Translations under genes and position numbers: made by a program | Shown here: piece by piece, positions 14,368-21,029 of the stretch | Layout of the letters: the number at the start of each line of letters is the position of its first letter | Position numbering within the stretch: the stretch's first letter is position 1 | Origin: Nocardioidaceae bacterium | GTDB taxonomy: Bacteria; Actinomycetota; Actinomycetes; Propionibacteriales; Nocardioidaceae | Assembly (NCBI GenBank): GCA_013696365.1 | Contig: JACCYS010000354.1 | Location: forward strand, 1-24,753 | Length of the DNA: 24,753 nucleotides | Reading direction: 5' to 3' | Notes under the pieces: generated by a model | What the model was told of the DNA's origin: nothing | What the model saw: only the letters and a program-made list of their open reading frames with translations | Databases searched by the model: none

Positions 14368-15356
14368 GCCATGCCCTGCTCGCACAGCGCGTCGGCCAGC
14401 TCGTAGAGGGCGGCAAGGTCGATCCCCTCGCCAAGCTGAGGCAACCGATAGACGGGACGTTCGAGCCCGTCGACCTCGTCCATCAGCCGCTCTTCCAGGT
14501 CGAGCCGGTGCACATGGTCTGTGGCGCCGGACAACAACTGTTGGGCAACCGTGCTCGTCGAGGTGTCCAGCCGGTCGAGCCCGGCCTGCTCGAGGGCAGG
14601 GACCAGCTCGTCGGCGTTCATGGTGCCCGCCGCGACCGCCTTTCGGGTGGTCGCGGTGAGTGGGGTCGACCGTGCCTGGTTGACCACGACCCCACCCACC
14701 GGCAGCTCGGCTGCGGTCAGCTCGCCGATGGCGTCCGCAGTCTCTTGCACTGGCATGTCCTCCAGCAGGGTCACCAGATGCACTGCGGTGCCCCGCGACT
14801 GCAACACCTGCATGATGCTGTCGGCTTGCTTGCGGATAGGTCCGACCTTGGCGATGCCGGCAACCTCGGCGTTGACGTTGAGAAATCGTGGAATTCGTCC
14901 GGTAGGCGGCGCGTCGAGCACGACATGGTCGTAGACCGGGTGCCCGTCGCGCGCCCGCCGACGGTAGGCCTCGAAAACCTTGCCGCTCAGCAACACGTCA
15001 CGGACGCCTGGGGCGATCGTGGTGGCGAAGTCGATGACCCCGAAGCGGTCCAGCGCCCGCCCGGCCCGGCCAAGGCGGTAGTACATGTCGAGGTACTCCA
15101 GCAGCGCGGCCTCTGCGTCGATGGCCAGCGCGCGGACCTCACCCCCGCCGGGTGCCACCGCGAGGAGGCGCTCTTCGTACGGCAGCGGCTCCACGTCGAA
15201 GAGCCGGGCGATGCCTTGTCGGCCCTCGACCTCGCACAACAACACCTGGCGCCCACCACGAGCCAGGCCGAGTGCCAACGCGGCGGCCACAGTGGTCTTG
15301 CCGGTGCCGCCCTTGCCCGTCACGACGTGCAGGCGTACCCGTGGCCAGTCACTCAC
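14364..15356 (-). CDS. ArsA/Get3-like ATPase, first subunit (Rv3679-like)
   Basis: The product is 330 aa. The P-loop GKGGTGKTT (14-22) keeps both the signature lysine K15 and the Walker lysine K20. Switch-type motifs include LDAPPTGR (147-154). The family comprises dimeric ATPases that include Get3 and ArsA. In mycobacteria the equivalent two genes encode a heteromeric ATPase next to whiB4, and the same order is kept here. It starts at GTG 15356, 6 nt after a TAGGCT box and without a ribosome binding site, so translation is probably leaderless. It is translationally coupled to the following subunit. No transmembrane helix or transporter partner is encoded nearby. The client or substrate is not known from sequence. 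Confidence 0.88.
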   Translation of the reverse strand: MSDWPRVRLHVVTGKGGTGKTTVAAALALGLARGGRQVLLCEVEGRQGIARLFDVEPLPYEERLLAVAPGGGEVRALAIDAEAALLEYLDMYYRLGRAGRALDRFGVIDFATTIAPGVRDVLLSGKVFEAYRRRARDGHPVYDHVVLDAPPTGRIPRFLNVNAEVAGIAKVGPIRKQADSIMQVLQSRGTAVHLVTLLEDMPVQETADAIGELTAAELPVGGVVVNQARSTPLTATTRKAVAAGTMNADELVPALEQAGLDRLDTSTSTVAQQLLSGATDHVHRLDLEERLMDEVDGLERPVYRLPQLGEGIDLAALYELADALCEQGMA

Positions 15357-15362
15357 CGGTCG

Positions 15363-15368
15363 AGCCTA
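15363..15368 (-). promoter_or_regulatory. putative leaderless promoter -10 of the ArsA pair
   Basis: On the minus strand TAGGCT (TAnnnT) ends 6 nt before the GTG start at 15356. The palindrome array at 15422-15499 lies about 54-131 bp upstream of this box, within reach of an activator or repressor. Confidence 0.45.
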
Positions 15369-15421
15369 GGCGTCCGCCGGTGTCCGGCATCTTCGGGCCT
15401 GACGCCCGCTGCCCTTCGCGC

Positions 15422-15499
15422 GCCACGTAAACGTGGCATACCTACCCTTTACGTGGGCTGTATGCCACGTGAAGGGGTCGCCCGCCACGTATACGTGGC
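15422..15499. repeat. mirror-symmetric array of three dyads built from CCACGT half-sites
   Basis: Dyad 1 is GCCACGT-AA-ACGTGGC (15422-15437). Dyad 2 is CCCTTTACGTGG-8 nt-CCACGTGAAGGG (15445-15476; one G-T pair if RNA). Dyad 3 is the perfect 16-bp palindrome GCCACGTATACGTGGC (15484-15499). Their centres (15429.5, 15460.5, 15491.5) are exactly 31 bp apart. Dyads 1 and 3 are also complementary to each other at 15 of 16 positions, so the 78 bp can fold as three small hairpins or one long one. The array lies between the ArsA operon start and the alpha/beta hydrolase stop, both on the minus strand. It could be an operator array, a compound terminator or an intergenic repeat. Its function is unknown. 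Confidence 0.85.
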
Positions 15500-15504
15500 T
15501 CGCG

Positions 15505-15543
15505 GCAGGGGTCAGGCGGGCAGGGGTCAGGCGGGCAGGGTCA
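15505..15543. repeat. 15-bp tandem repeat running into the hydrolase stop codon
   Basis: The unit GCAGGGGTCAGGCGG occurs at 15505-15519 and 15520-15534. A partial third copy (15535-15543) lacks one G and contains the hydrolase stop codon (TCA on the plus strand). It looks like slippage-type expansion of the 3' end of the gene. Confidence 0.8.
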
Positions 15544-16488
15544 GATGGCCGGCGGCAGGGCAGCGAACACGTACGGCCAAGCGCTCGACAGCGGGTCAAT
15601 GAGCGCAAAGTGCTCCACCTCGGGCAGCGGTCGCACGTCGAGCGCGGACAACTCACCCCCCAGGTCCGTGCTGTGCACTAGCGGCACCGCGTGGTCGTCG
15701 GCACCGTGCAGCACGATGATCGTGCACTCTGCTGGCCATTCACCCGCGCGCATCCGGGCGGCAGGGTCCGCCGCCTCAACCAATCCTGCACATGGGTTGC
15801 TGCCGAGCAGGGCTTCGACTGCCCCGTCACCCAGATGCTCGGCGCGCGCACGGGTCATGTCGGCCACCGGTGCCAGTCCCAGCACGTGCCGCGGAGGTCC
15901 AGCGACACCAGTGCCCGCATCGGCGCCTTCGGTGTCTGCGGTCTGGTCCAGCGCCCACCACAACGCCAGCTGTCCACCGGCTGAGTGGCCGACCAGTACG
16001 GGTCGGTGATCGGTGATCCGCCCGGGGGCGACCTCGGCTAACAGCTGTGGCACCCGGTGACGCAGCATGCGCAGGTCATCGACTACCAGCGGCCAGGGCG
16101 CGGCCAAACCGGCAGCCATGTGTCGGCCGGCGGCGCGGGCATACTCGGGTACGACCACCACCCACCCCTGGTCGCACAGTGCCCGCGCCAGCGGCCGCAG
16201 GTGCCGCCGGTCGAACTCCGAACCCCAGAAACCGCCGTGCAGCGCATACAGCAGCGGCGCCGGGGCGGGAGCGGTTCCGAATCCTCGCGCCGGTAGCCAG
16301 ACGTCGGCCATCCCGTCGTCATGGTCGGCCCAGCGCAGCACCAGGTCCGGCAGTGAGGACGATCTGGTCAGCACGCTGCGCGGCTCGTACCGGCCGAGCG
16401 AGGAGCCGGGGGTGGACGAGTCGCCGGCAGGCGGGGTCGGGGAACGAGACGGTCCGGGCACGCCTTGCACGGTAGTGCTGACTACCAT
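15541..16488 (-). CDS. alpha/beta hydrolase (esterase/kynurenine-formamidase-like)
   Basis: Alpha/beta-hydrolase-fold enzyme with an HSL/kynurenine-formamidase-like layout. The substrate cannot be told. From ATG 16488 the product is 315 aa. The oxyanion-hole motif is HGGFWG (84-89) and the nucleophile elbow is GHSAGG (167-172, S169). The acid is likely D264 or D265 in HGADDHAVP, with H293 in VEHFAL as the base. The first 38 residues are Pro/Ser/Gly-rich and not obviously part of the fold. A GTG at 16374 (beginning VLTRSSSLPDLV) is a credible alternative start giving 277 aa. There is no signal peptide. It diverges from the DUF4177 operon with 7 bp between starts. The stop lies inside the tandem repeat. 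Confidence 0.78.
   Translation of the reverse strand: MVVSTTVQGVPGPSRSPTPPAGDSSTPGSSLGRYEPRSVLTRSSSLPDLVLRWADHDDGMADVWLPARGFGTAPAPAPLLYALHGGFWGSEFDRRHLRPLARALCDQGWVVVVPEYARAAGRHMAAGLAAPWPLVVDDLRMLRHRVPQLLAEVAPGRITDHRPVLVGHSAGGQLALWWALDQTADTEGADAGTGVAGPPRHVLGLAPVADMTRARAEHLGDGAVEALLGSNPCAGLVEAADPAARMRAGEWPAECTIIVLHGADDHAVPLVHSTDLGGELSALDVRPLPEVEHFALIDPLSSAWPYVFAALPPAI
16471..16488 (+). promoter_or_regulatory. leaderless promoter of the DUF4177 operon with a dyad
   Basis: TACCAT (16483-16488, TAnnnT) ends 7 nt before the ATG at 16496. A perfect dyad, GGTAGT-GCTG-ACTACC (16471-16486), overlaps it and also covers the first codons of the divergent hydrolase if that starts at 16488. One bound factor could control both directions. 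Confidence 0.45.
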
Positions 16489-16495
16489 CGCGGTC

Positions 16496-16657
16496 ATGAC
16501 CACCTGGGAGTACGCGACCGTGCCACTGCTGATCCACGCCACCAAGCAGATCCTGGACAACTGGGGCCAGGACGGCTGGGAGCTGGTGACAGTCCTGCCC
16601 GGCGCCAACCCGGAGAATCTGGTCGCCTACCTCAAGCGGCCGGTGAACGCGTCATGA
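16496..16657 (+). CDS. small DUF4177-type protein
   Basis: A 53-aa protein starting MTTWEYATVPLL and containing DNWGQDGWELVTVLPG (22-37), the pattern of DUF4177 proteins (small antiparallel-sheet proteins of unknown function). A homologous tiny gene sits directly before the RidA-like gene in mycobacteria and Streptomyces, so it is a real, conserved gene despite its size. It opens the operon, is probably leaderless, and overlaps the next gene by ATGA. Confidence 0.88.
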   Translation: MTTWEYATVPLLIHATKQILDNWGQDGWELVTVLPGANPENLVAYLKRPVNAS

Positions 16658-17121
16658 CCGCCCCGAGCCCCGAGCAGCGGCTCGCGGACCTCGGACTGGA
16701 GGTTCCACAGGTCGCCGCCCCGCTTGCCGCATACGTGCCGGCGGCGTCGGCCGGCTCGCTGGTGTTCACCGCGGGGCAGTTGCCGCTGCGTTCCGGGGAG
16801 CTGATCGCGACCGGCCTGGTCGGTCAAGGGGTCAGCCCCGACGAGGCCGCCATGTGCGCCCAGCAGTGCGCGCTGAACGCGATCGCCGCGGTCAAGGCCG
16901 AGATCGGCGATCTGCACCGGGTACGCCGCGTGGTCAAGGTGGTCGTGTTCGTCGCCAGCGTGCCGGACTTCGTCGGCCAGCCGCAGGTGGCCAACGGCGC
17001 GAGCGAGTTGTTGGGCGAGGTGTTCGGGGACGCCGGGCGGCACGCCCGCAGCGCGGTCGGGGTGGCAGCGCTGCCCATGGGCGCGCCGGTCGAGGTTGAG
17101 CTCGTGGTCGAGGTCGGCTGA
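16654..17121 (+). CDS. RidA/YjgF-family protein
   Basis: The product is 155 aa with the YjgF/YER057c/UK114 fold. RidA proper hydrolyses reactive enamines and imines formed by PLP enzymes. This longer form (Rv3678c-like) belongs to a less characterised subgroup, so deaminase activity is uncertain. Features include SLVFTAGQLPLRSGEL (35-50), the central helix ALNAIAAVKAEIGDL (73-87) and the strand VRRVVKVVVFVASVPDF near 89-105. The classical RidA arginine in an R-x-A context near the C-terminus reads RSAVGVAALPMGAPVEVE here. It is coupled to the DUF4177 gene by ATGA and followed after 7 bp by the Nudix gene. Confidence 0.88.
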   Translation: MTAPSPEQRLADLGLEVPQVAAPLAAYVPAASAGSLVFTAGQLPLRSGELIATGLVGQGVSPDEAAMCAQQCALNAIAAVKAEIGDLHRVRRVVKVVVFVASVPDFVGQPQVANGASELLGEVFGDAGRHARSAVGVAALPMGAPVEVELVVEVG

Positions 17122-17128
17122 GTCGACG

Positions 17129-17992
17129 ATGGTCCGGCAGCGGGCTGACCGGGTGCTGATGCCCGAGTCTTTGCGCAGCGCCGCTGAGGGGCTCGCCGGC
17201 GGGCACCGCTTGCCGGTTGCGCCACGCGACGCCGCCACCGTGGTGCTGCTGCGCGACGGCACCGATGCCACCGGCGTGTCGTCTGGCGGGCCGGAGGTCT
17301 ATCTGCTGCGGCGGCACCACCAGATGGCGTTCGCCGCCGGCATGGCGGTCTTCCCCGGCGGCGGGGTTGACGACCGCGACCGGCAGTCGTCCTTCGGGGA
17401 CGGGTCGTGGGTGGGCCCGACCGCGACGTCGTGGGCGGACCAGCTCAACTGTGATGATGCGACCGCGCGGGGGCTGGTGTGCGCCGCGGTGCGCGAGACC
17501 TTCGAAGAGTCCGGGGTGCTGCTGGCCGGACCGGACGGCGACTCCGTGGTCGCCGACACGACCGGCGACGGATGGGAGTCCGACCGGTTGGCTCTGGTGG
17601 CCAAGCAGGTCTCACTCGCGGCGGTGTTGGCCCGCCGCGGCTTGGTGCTGCGCACCGACCTGCTGCGCGCCTGGGCGCACTGGATCACCCCAGACTTCGA
17701 ACCGCGCCGGTACGACACGCGCTTCTTCGTCGCAGTGCTGCCGGCTGGCCAGCGCACCCGTGACGTCTCCACCGAGTCAGCGGCCGTGACCTGGATGGCT
17801 CCGGCCGAAGCAGTCGCCAGGGCCAACCGCGGTGAGCTGGCGATGATGCCGCCGACCGTGCAGACCTGCGCCGAGCTTGCCCGGCTCAGCCGTGCGAGTG
17901 ATGCGCTGCTCGCCGCCGAGAGTCGGCACATCCTGGTAATTGAGCCACGGCTGGTGTTCGACGACGGACAGGTCTGGTTGGAGAGGCGGTGA
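17129..17992 (+). CDS. Nudix hydrolase, NUDT19-like
   Basis: The product is 287 aa from ATG 17129. A second in-frame ATG at 17159 is possible, and neither has a clear ribosome binding site. The Nudix box is split: FPGGG (75-79) is separated from RETFEESG (122-129) by about 42 residues instead of the usual 13, the arrangement of NUDT19-type (acyl-)CoA diphosphatases, which carry an insertion inside the box. MAFAAGMAVFPGGG and the C-terminal WITPDFEPRRYDTRFF segment fit that subfamily. The likely reaction is hydrolysis of CoA or acyl-CoA to phosphopantetheine derivatives and 3',5'-ADP, inferred from the subfamily. The stop overlaps the next gene by GTGA. Confidence 0.85.
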   Translation: MVRQRADRVLMPESLRSAAEGLAGGHRLPVAPRDAATVVLLRDGTDATGVSSGGPEVYLLRRHHQMAFAAGMAVFPGGGVDDRDRQSSFGDGSWVGPTATSWADQLNCDDATARGLVCAAVRETFEESGVLLAGPDGDSVVADTTGDGWESDRLALVAKQVSLAAVLARRGLVLRTDLLRAWAHWITPDFEPRRYDTRFFVAVLPAGQRTRDVSTESAAVTWMAPAEAVARANRGELAMMPPTVQTCAELARLSRASDALLAAESRHILVIEPRLVFDDGQVWLERR

Positions 17993-18819
17993 GCGAGCCT
18001 GACAAGGCGTCACCGGATCGACCGCTATGGCGCGGCGGCCCAGCCGGGTCTTACGCTCGCTGCCTGTTGGCACCCAACCCCGGGCCGATGACGCTCGACG
18101 GGACCAACACCTGGGTGTTGCGCGGCCCCCCGTCCGGCCGGGCGGTGGTGGTCGACCCCGGCCCACTCGACCAGGCGCACATCGGTGCGGTGCTCCGTGA
18201 GGCTGGCGACATCGCCGTTGTGCTGCTCACTCACGGCCACGCCGATCACGCCGACGCAGCCCGTGAGCTCGCCGAGCGGGCTGGTTGCCCAGTACGTGCG
18301 CTGGATCGTACCCACAGGCTTGGCTCGGAGGGCTTGGCCGAGGGGGACGTGGTGGCCGTCGACGACCTTGAGGTCCGGGTGGTGGCAACCCCCGGTCATA
18401 CCGCGGACTCGTTGTCTTTCCTGCTGCCGGACCGATCGCTGCTGACCGGCGACACGGTGCTCGGTCGGGGCACCACCGTCGTGGCACATCCTGACGGCAG
18501 TCTGGGGGCGTACCTCAGGTCTCTGCGCCGGCTACGTGATCTGGCCGAGGCGGCCGACGTGACCTTGCTGCTGCCCGGACACGGGGCGGTGCTCGACAAT
18601 GCGTTGGAGATACTGGACCAATACCTTGCCCATCGGGCTCAGCGCCTGGATCAAGTACGCGCCGCAGTCGCCACCGGCGCCACCAGCTCTCGCGAAGTGG
18701 TGGAGCAGGTCTACGCCGACGTGGACTCTGTGCTGTGGCCGGCCGCCGAGCTGTCAGTTGCAGCGCAGCTGACCTACCTGCGGGACGAGGCCCCGACCAC
18801 CGGTCCTGGCGGTGGCTAG
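17989..18819 (+). CDS. metallo-beta-lactamase fold hydrolase, LACTB2-like
   Basis: The product is 276 aa starting at GTG 17989, which overlaps the Nudix stop. Metal ligands are visible in THGHADH (81-87), H137 of PGHT, D155 of TGDT and H198 of PGHG. The C-terminal part (about 210-270) is a helical, winged-helix-like extension typical of LACTB2/Rv3677c-type proteins. It is not a beta-lactamase in function. The human relative is an endoribonuclease, and the activity here is unknown. There is no signal peptide, so it is cytosolic. The TAG stop shares CTAG with the stop of the convergent crp gene. Confidence 0.9.
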   Translation: MSEPDKASPDRPLWRGGPAGSYARCLLAPNPGPMTLDGTNTWVLRGPPSGRAVVVDPGPLDQAHIGAVLREAGDIAVVLLTHGHADHADAARELAERAGCPVRALDRTHRLGSEGLAEGDVVAVDDLEVRVVATPGHTADSLSFLLPDRSLLTGDTVLGRGTTVVAHPDGSLGAYLRSLRRLRDLAEAADVTLLLPGHGAVLDNALEILDQYLAHRAQRLDQVRAAVATGATSSREVVEQVYADVDSVLWPAAELSVAAQLTYLRDEAPTTGPGGG

Positions 18820-19493
18820 CGCGAACGGCGTTCCAGTCGCTCGACGTCCACCAGCACCACCGAGCGAGGCTCAAGCCGCAGCCAGCCACGGTTGGCAAAG
18901 TCGGCCAGGGCCTTGTTGACGGTCTCGCGGGAGGCGCCGACCAGTTGGGCCAACTCCTCCTGGGTCAGGTCGTGGTGCACGTGTACGCCGTCGTCAGCCT
19001 TGCGCCCAAATCGGGTCGACAGGTCCAGAAGCGCCTTGGCGACCCTGCCGGGAACATCGGAGAACACCAGGTCGGCCACCACCTCGTTGGTGCGGCGAAG
19101 CCGGTGCGCAAGCTGGAACAGCAGCCCGCGGGCGACATTGGGCCGGTCGGACAGCAGGCGCTGCAGGTCGGTGTGCCCGAGGCTTGCGAGCCGGCAATCG
19201 GTGACGGCGGTTGCGGTTGTGGAGCGCGGTCCCGGATCAAAAAGTGACAACTCACCGAACATCTGGCCGGGGCCGAGCACCGCGAGCAAGTTCTCCCGCC
19301 CGTCGCTGGACGAGCGGCCGAGCTTGACCTTGCCTTCGAGCACCACATAGAGCCGGTCACCGGAGTCGCCCTCATGAAAAAGCACGTCGGCCCGCGGCAG
19401 GCGGCTCTCCGCCATCTGCTGGCGCAGCGAGTCGATCGCCGCATCGTCCAGGTTGGAGAACAGCGGGGTCTGGCGCAGCACGTCGTTGTCCAC
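18816..19493 (-). CDS. crp: cAMP receptor protein-type transcriptional regulator
   Basis: Global regulator of the Crp/Fnr family, 225 aa, very close in layout to Mycobacterium Crp (Rv3676) and GlxR. The cyclic-nucleotide-binding domain (about 10-120) has the phosphate-binding cassette FGELSLFDPGPRSTTAT (79-95), with E81, R90 and T92 positioned for cAMP. The dimerisation helix follows (about 118-142). The helix-turn-helix LTQEELAQLVGASRETVNKALADF (176-199) has the RE..NK recognition segment expected to read TGTGA-N6-TCACA. The start is GTG 19493. The frame is open to 19691, but that extension would overlap nth and has no family similarity. A TAnnnT box 7 nt upstream suggests a leaderless mRNA. 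The order mbl-crp-nth is conserved. Confidence 0.95.
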   Translation of the reverse strand: MDNDVLRQTPLFSNLDDAAIDSLRQQMAESRLPRADVLFHEGDSGDRLYVVLEGKVKLGRSSSDGRENLLAVLGPGQMFGELSLFDPGPRSTTATAVTDCRLASLGHTDLQRLLSDRPNVARGLLFQLAHRLRRTNEVVADLVFSDVPGRVAKALLDLSTRFGRKADDGVHVHHDLTQEELAQLVGASRETVNKALADFANRGWLRLEPRSVVLVDVERLERRSR

Positions 19494-19500
19494 GTGCGGC

Positions 19501-19527
19501 AGCGTAGCGGTGTGGCCGATCTCGCAC
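19501..19527 (-). promoter_or_regulatory. crp promoter with a putative autoregulatory Crp site
   Basis: On the minus strand TACGCT (19506 down to 19501) is a TAnnnT box 7 nt before the crp GTG. GTGTG-N8-CGCAC (19510-19527) is a near-dyad with a TGTG...C(G)CA core resembling a Crp half-site pair. It overlaps the spacer and -35 region, which would fit autorepression. It deviates from TGTGA-N6-TCACA, so binding is uncertain. Confidence 0.35.
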
Positions 19528-19596
19528 CGCCGGCCCGGTTCACCCCCAGCCGGGCCGGAGCTGTGGCGACCGGTCGTTGGTGTCGACGCACCCCCG

Positions 19597-19602
19597 TACG
19601 CT
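19597..19602 (+). promoter_or_regulatory. putative leaderless nth operon promoter -10
   Basis: TACGCT (TAnnnT) ends 6 nt before the GTG at 19609. It is identical in sequence to the box used by the divergent crp gene. No convincing -35 is seen. Confidence 0.45.
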
Positions 19603-19608
19603 GACGCC

Positions 19609-20325
19609 GTGAATGCCGATGCCCCGTCCGAGGTGTCCCGAACGTCCCTCGTGCGGCGCGCCCGCAAGATCGACCGTGCCTTGGCCAACACCTATCCGGA
19701 TGCTCGGTGTGAGCTGGACTTCGACGACCCGTTCCAGCTGCTGGTGGTCACGGTGCTGTCCGCACAGACGACCGACCGACGCGTCAACGCCGTCCGGCCT
19801 CGTCTGTTCGCCGCCTACCCTGATGCCGTCGCGATGGCCGCCGCCGACCGCAGCGATCTCGAGGCGATCATCCAGTCCACCGGGTTCTTTCGGGCCAAGG
19901 CCGACACGCTGCTCAAGCTGTCCGTGGTGCTGCTGGAGCGGCATGGGGGTGACGTGCCCCCGCGTCTGGTCGACCTCGTGGCGCTGCCCGGAGTTGGCCG
20001 CAAGACCGCCAATGTTGTGCTCGGTGATGGCTTCGGCGTGCCGGGGATCACGGTCGACACCCACTTCGGACGGTTGGCACGCCGCTTCGGCTGGACCAAG
20101 CACGACGACCCTGGCAAGGTCGAAAATCAGGTCGGGTCGCTGTTCCCCAAGCGGGACTGGGTGCTGCTCAACCACCACCTGATCTGGCACGGGCGGAGGG
20201 TCTGCCATGCCCGTCGACCCGCCTGCGGAGCCTGCTCGATCTCCCGCTGGTGCCCGGCTTTCGGCACCGGGCCAACCGACCCCGCTCAGGCAGAGAAACT
20301 CGTCAAGACCGAGGGCAGGGCTTGA
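19609..20325 (+). CDS. nth: endonuclease III
   Basis: Bifunctional DNA glycosylase/AP lyase that removes oxidised pyrimidines in base excision repair. The product is 238 aa from GTG 19609. The helix-hairpin-helix LPGVGRKTANVVL (126-138) contains the catalytic Lys (K132), and the catalytic Asp is D150 in TVDTH. The C-terminal [4Fe-4S] loop has the exact C-x6-C-x2-C-x5-C pattern (C199, C206, C209, C215). The upstream open frame to 19453 overlaps crp and is not part of the protein. The stop shares one base with the ATG of the next gene (TGATG), so nth leads a coupled operon with tlpA, nudix and marP. Confidence 0.96.
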   Translation: MNADAPSEVSRTSLVRRARKIDRALANTYPDARCELDFDDPFQLLVVTVLSAQTTDRRVNAVRPRLFAAYPDAVAMAAADRSDLEAIIQSTGFFRAKADTLLKLSVVLLERHGGDVPPRLVDLVALPGVGRKTANVVLGDGFGVPGITVDTHFGRLARRFGWTKHDDPGKVENQVGSLFPKRDWVLLNHHLIWHGRRVCHARRPACGACSISRWCPAFGTGPTDPAQAEKLVKTEGRA

Positions 20326-21029
20326 TGAGACTGCGCCGACGAGCCGAGCGGCCCTCCCGGTTGTCCAGGCTGATGCTTGTCGGCTTGGTGTTGGCGGCCC
20401 CGGCGGGGTGTGCCGATGGCGGCTCGGGGAACAGTGCCGCCGAGCAGTCGTCTTCTGGCTCGGAGCAGTCAGCAGCCTCCGGTGCGGTCGGCCAGGCTCC
20501 CGACGTGGAGGCTGGAAGCGTCGAGGTAGGGGGTGCACAGCTGCGGGCGGCCCGCCGGGCTGCGGGTATCCCCGCCTGTACGTCCGTGGACGACAAGGCC
20601 GGGGAGGCGATGGCCGAGCCGGGGTTGCCGGCGGTCACGTTGCCGTGCCTGGGTGGGGGTGCAGGCATCCACCTTGAGGATCTGCGCGGTCCGCTGGTGG
20701 TCAATGTGTGGGCCTCATGGTGCGGGCCGTGTCGCACCGAGCTGCCGCACTTCGCTCGGCTGCACGCAAGCGGCGTTGACGTGCTTGGCATCGACTTCCA
20801 GGAGCCGCGACCCGACCAGGCGATCGAGCTGGCGGCGGACAGTGGCGTTGGCTACCCCTCGGTTGCCGATGTGGACGGTCGCCTGCGGGCACCGCTGCGC
20901 ATCTCAGCATTGCCGACGACGTTATTCGTCGATGACCGCGGCAGGGTGACCGTGACGCTGGCCCAACAGTTCGACTCCTATGCCGAGCTGACGGTCGCCG
21001 TCGAGAGTCAGCTCGGGGTGCAGCCATGA
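20325..21029 (+). CDS. TlpA-like thioredoxin-fold protein, secreted or lipoprotein
   Basis: Extracytoplasmic thiol-disulfide oxidoreductase, 234 aa. The basic N-terminus and hydrophobic core (about 1-28) end at PAGC (C29). This resembles a lipobox but has Pro at -3, so lipidation is likely yet not certain. A Ser/Ala/Gly-rich linker (30-60) follows. The thioredoxin domain has WCGPC (132-136) and the cis-proline region ALPTTLFVD (195-203). Two extra cysteines (C85, C108) lie before the active site. The Rv3673c-type gene occupies the same place between nth and the Nudix gene in mycobacteria. It may set the redox state of exported proteins, possibly including the disulfide of MarP two genes downstream. 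That partnership is inference. Confidence 0.88.
   Translation: MRLRRRAERPSRLSRLMLVGLVLAAPAGCADGGSGNSAAEQSSSGSEQSAASGAVGQAPDVEAGSVEVGGAQLRAARRAAGIPACTSVDDKAGEAMAEPGLPAVTLPCLGGGAGIHLEDLRGPLVVNVWASWCGPCRTELPHFARLHASGVDVLGIDFQEPRPDQAIELAADSGVGYPSVADVDGRLRAPLRISALPTTLFVDDRGRVTVTLAQQFDSYAELTVAVESQLGVQP

Noticed and set aside
13150..15356. Arsenite efflux ATPase operon
   Set aside because: No ArsB/ArsR/ArsD neighbours and no arsenite-binding cysteines. The context matches the whiB4-linked Get3-like pair.
15422..15543. Possible CRISPR array (regular 31-bp spacing and repeats)
   Set aside because: Only three non-identical dyads, no unique spacers between identical repeats, and no cas genes in the window.
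14274..15602. 442-codon open frame on the plus strand opposite arsA1 and through the palindrome array
   Set aside because: Antisense shadow with low-complexity translation and no ribosome binding site. It crosses the intergenic repeats.
17989..18819. Beta-lactam resistance gene
   Set aside because: The metallo-beta-lactamase fold is shared by many hydrolases. This one lacks a signal peptide and has a LACTB2-like C-terminal extension.
19540..20538. 332-codon open frame on the minus strand opposite nth
   Set aside because: Antisense shadow. The nth frame carries a complete catalytic and iron-sulfur motif set.
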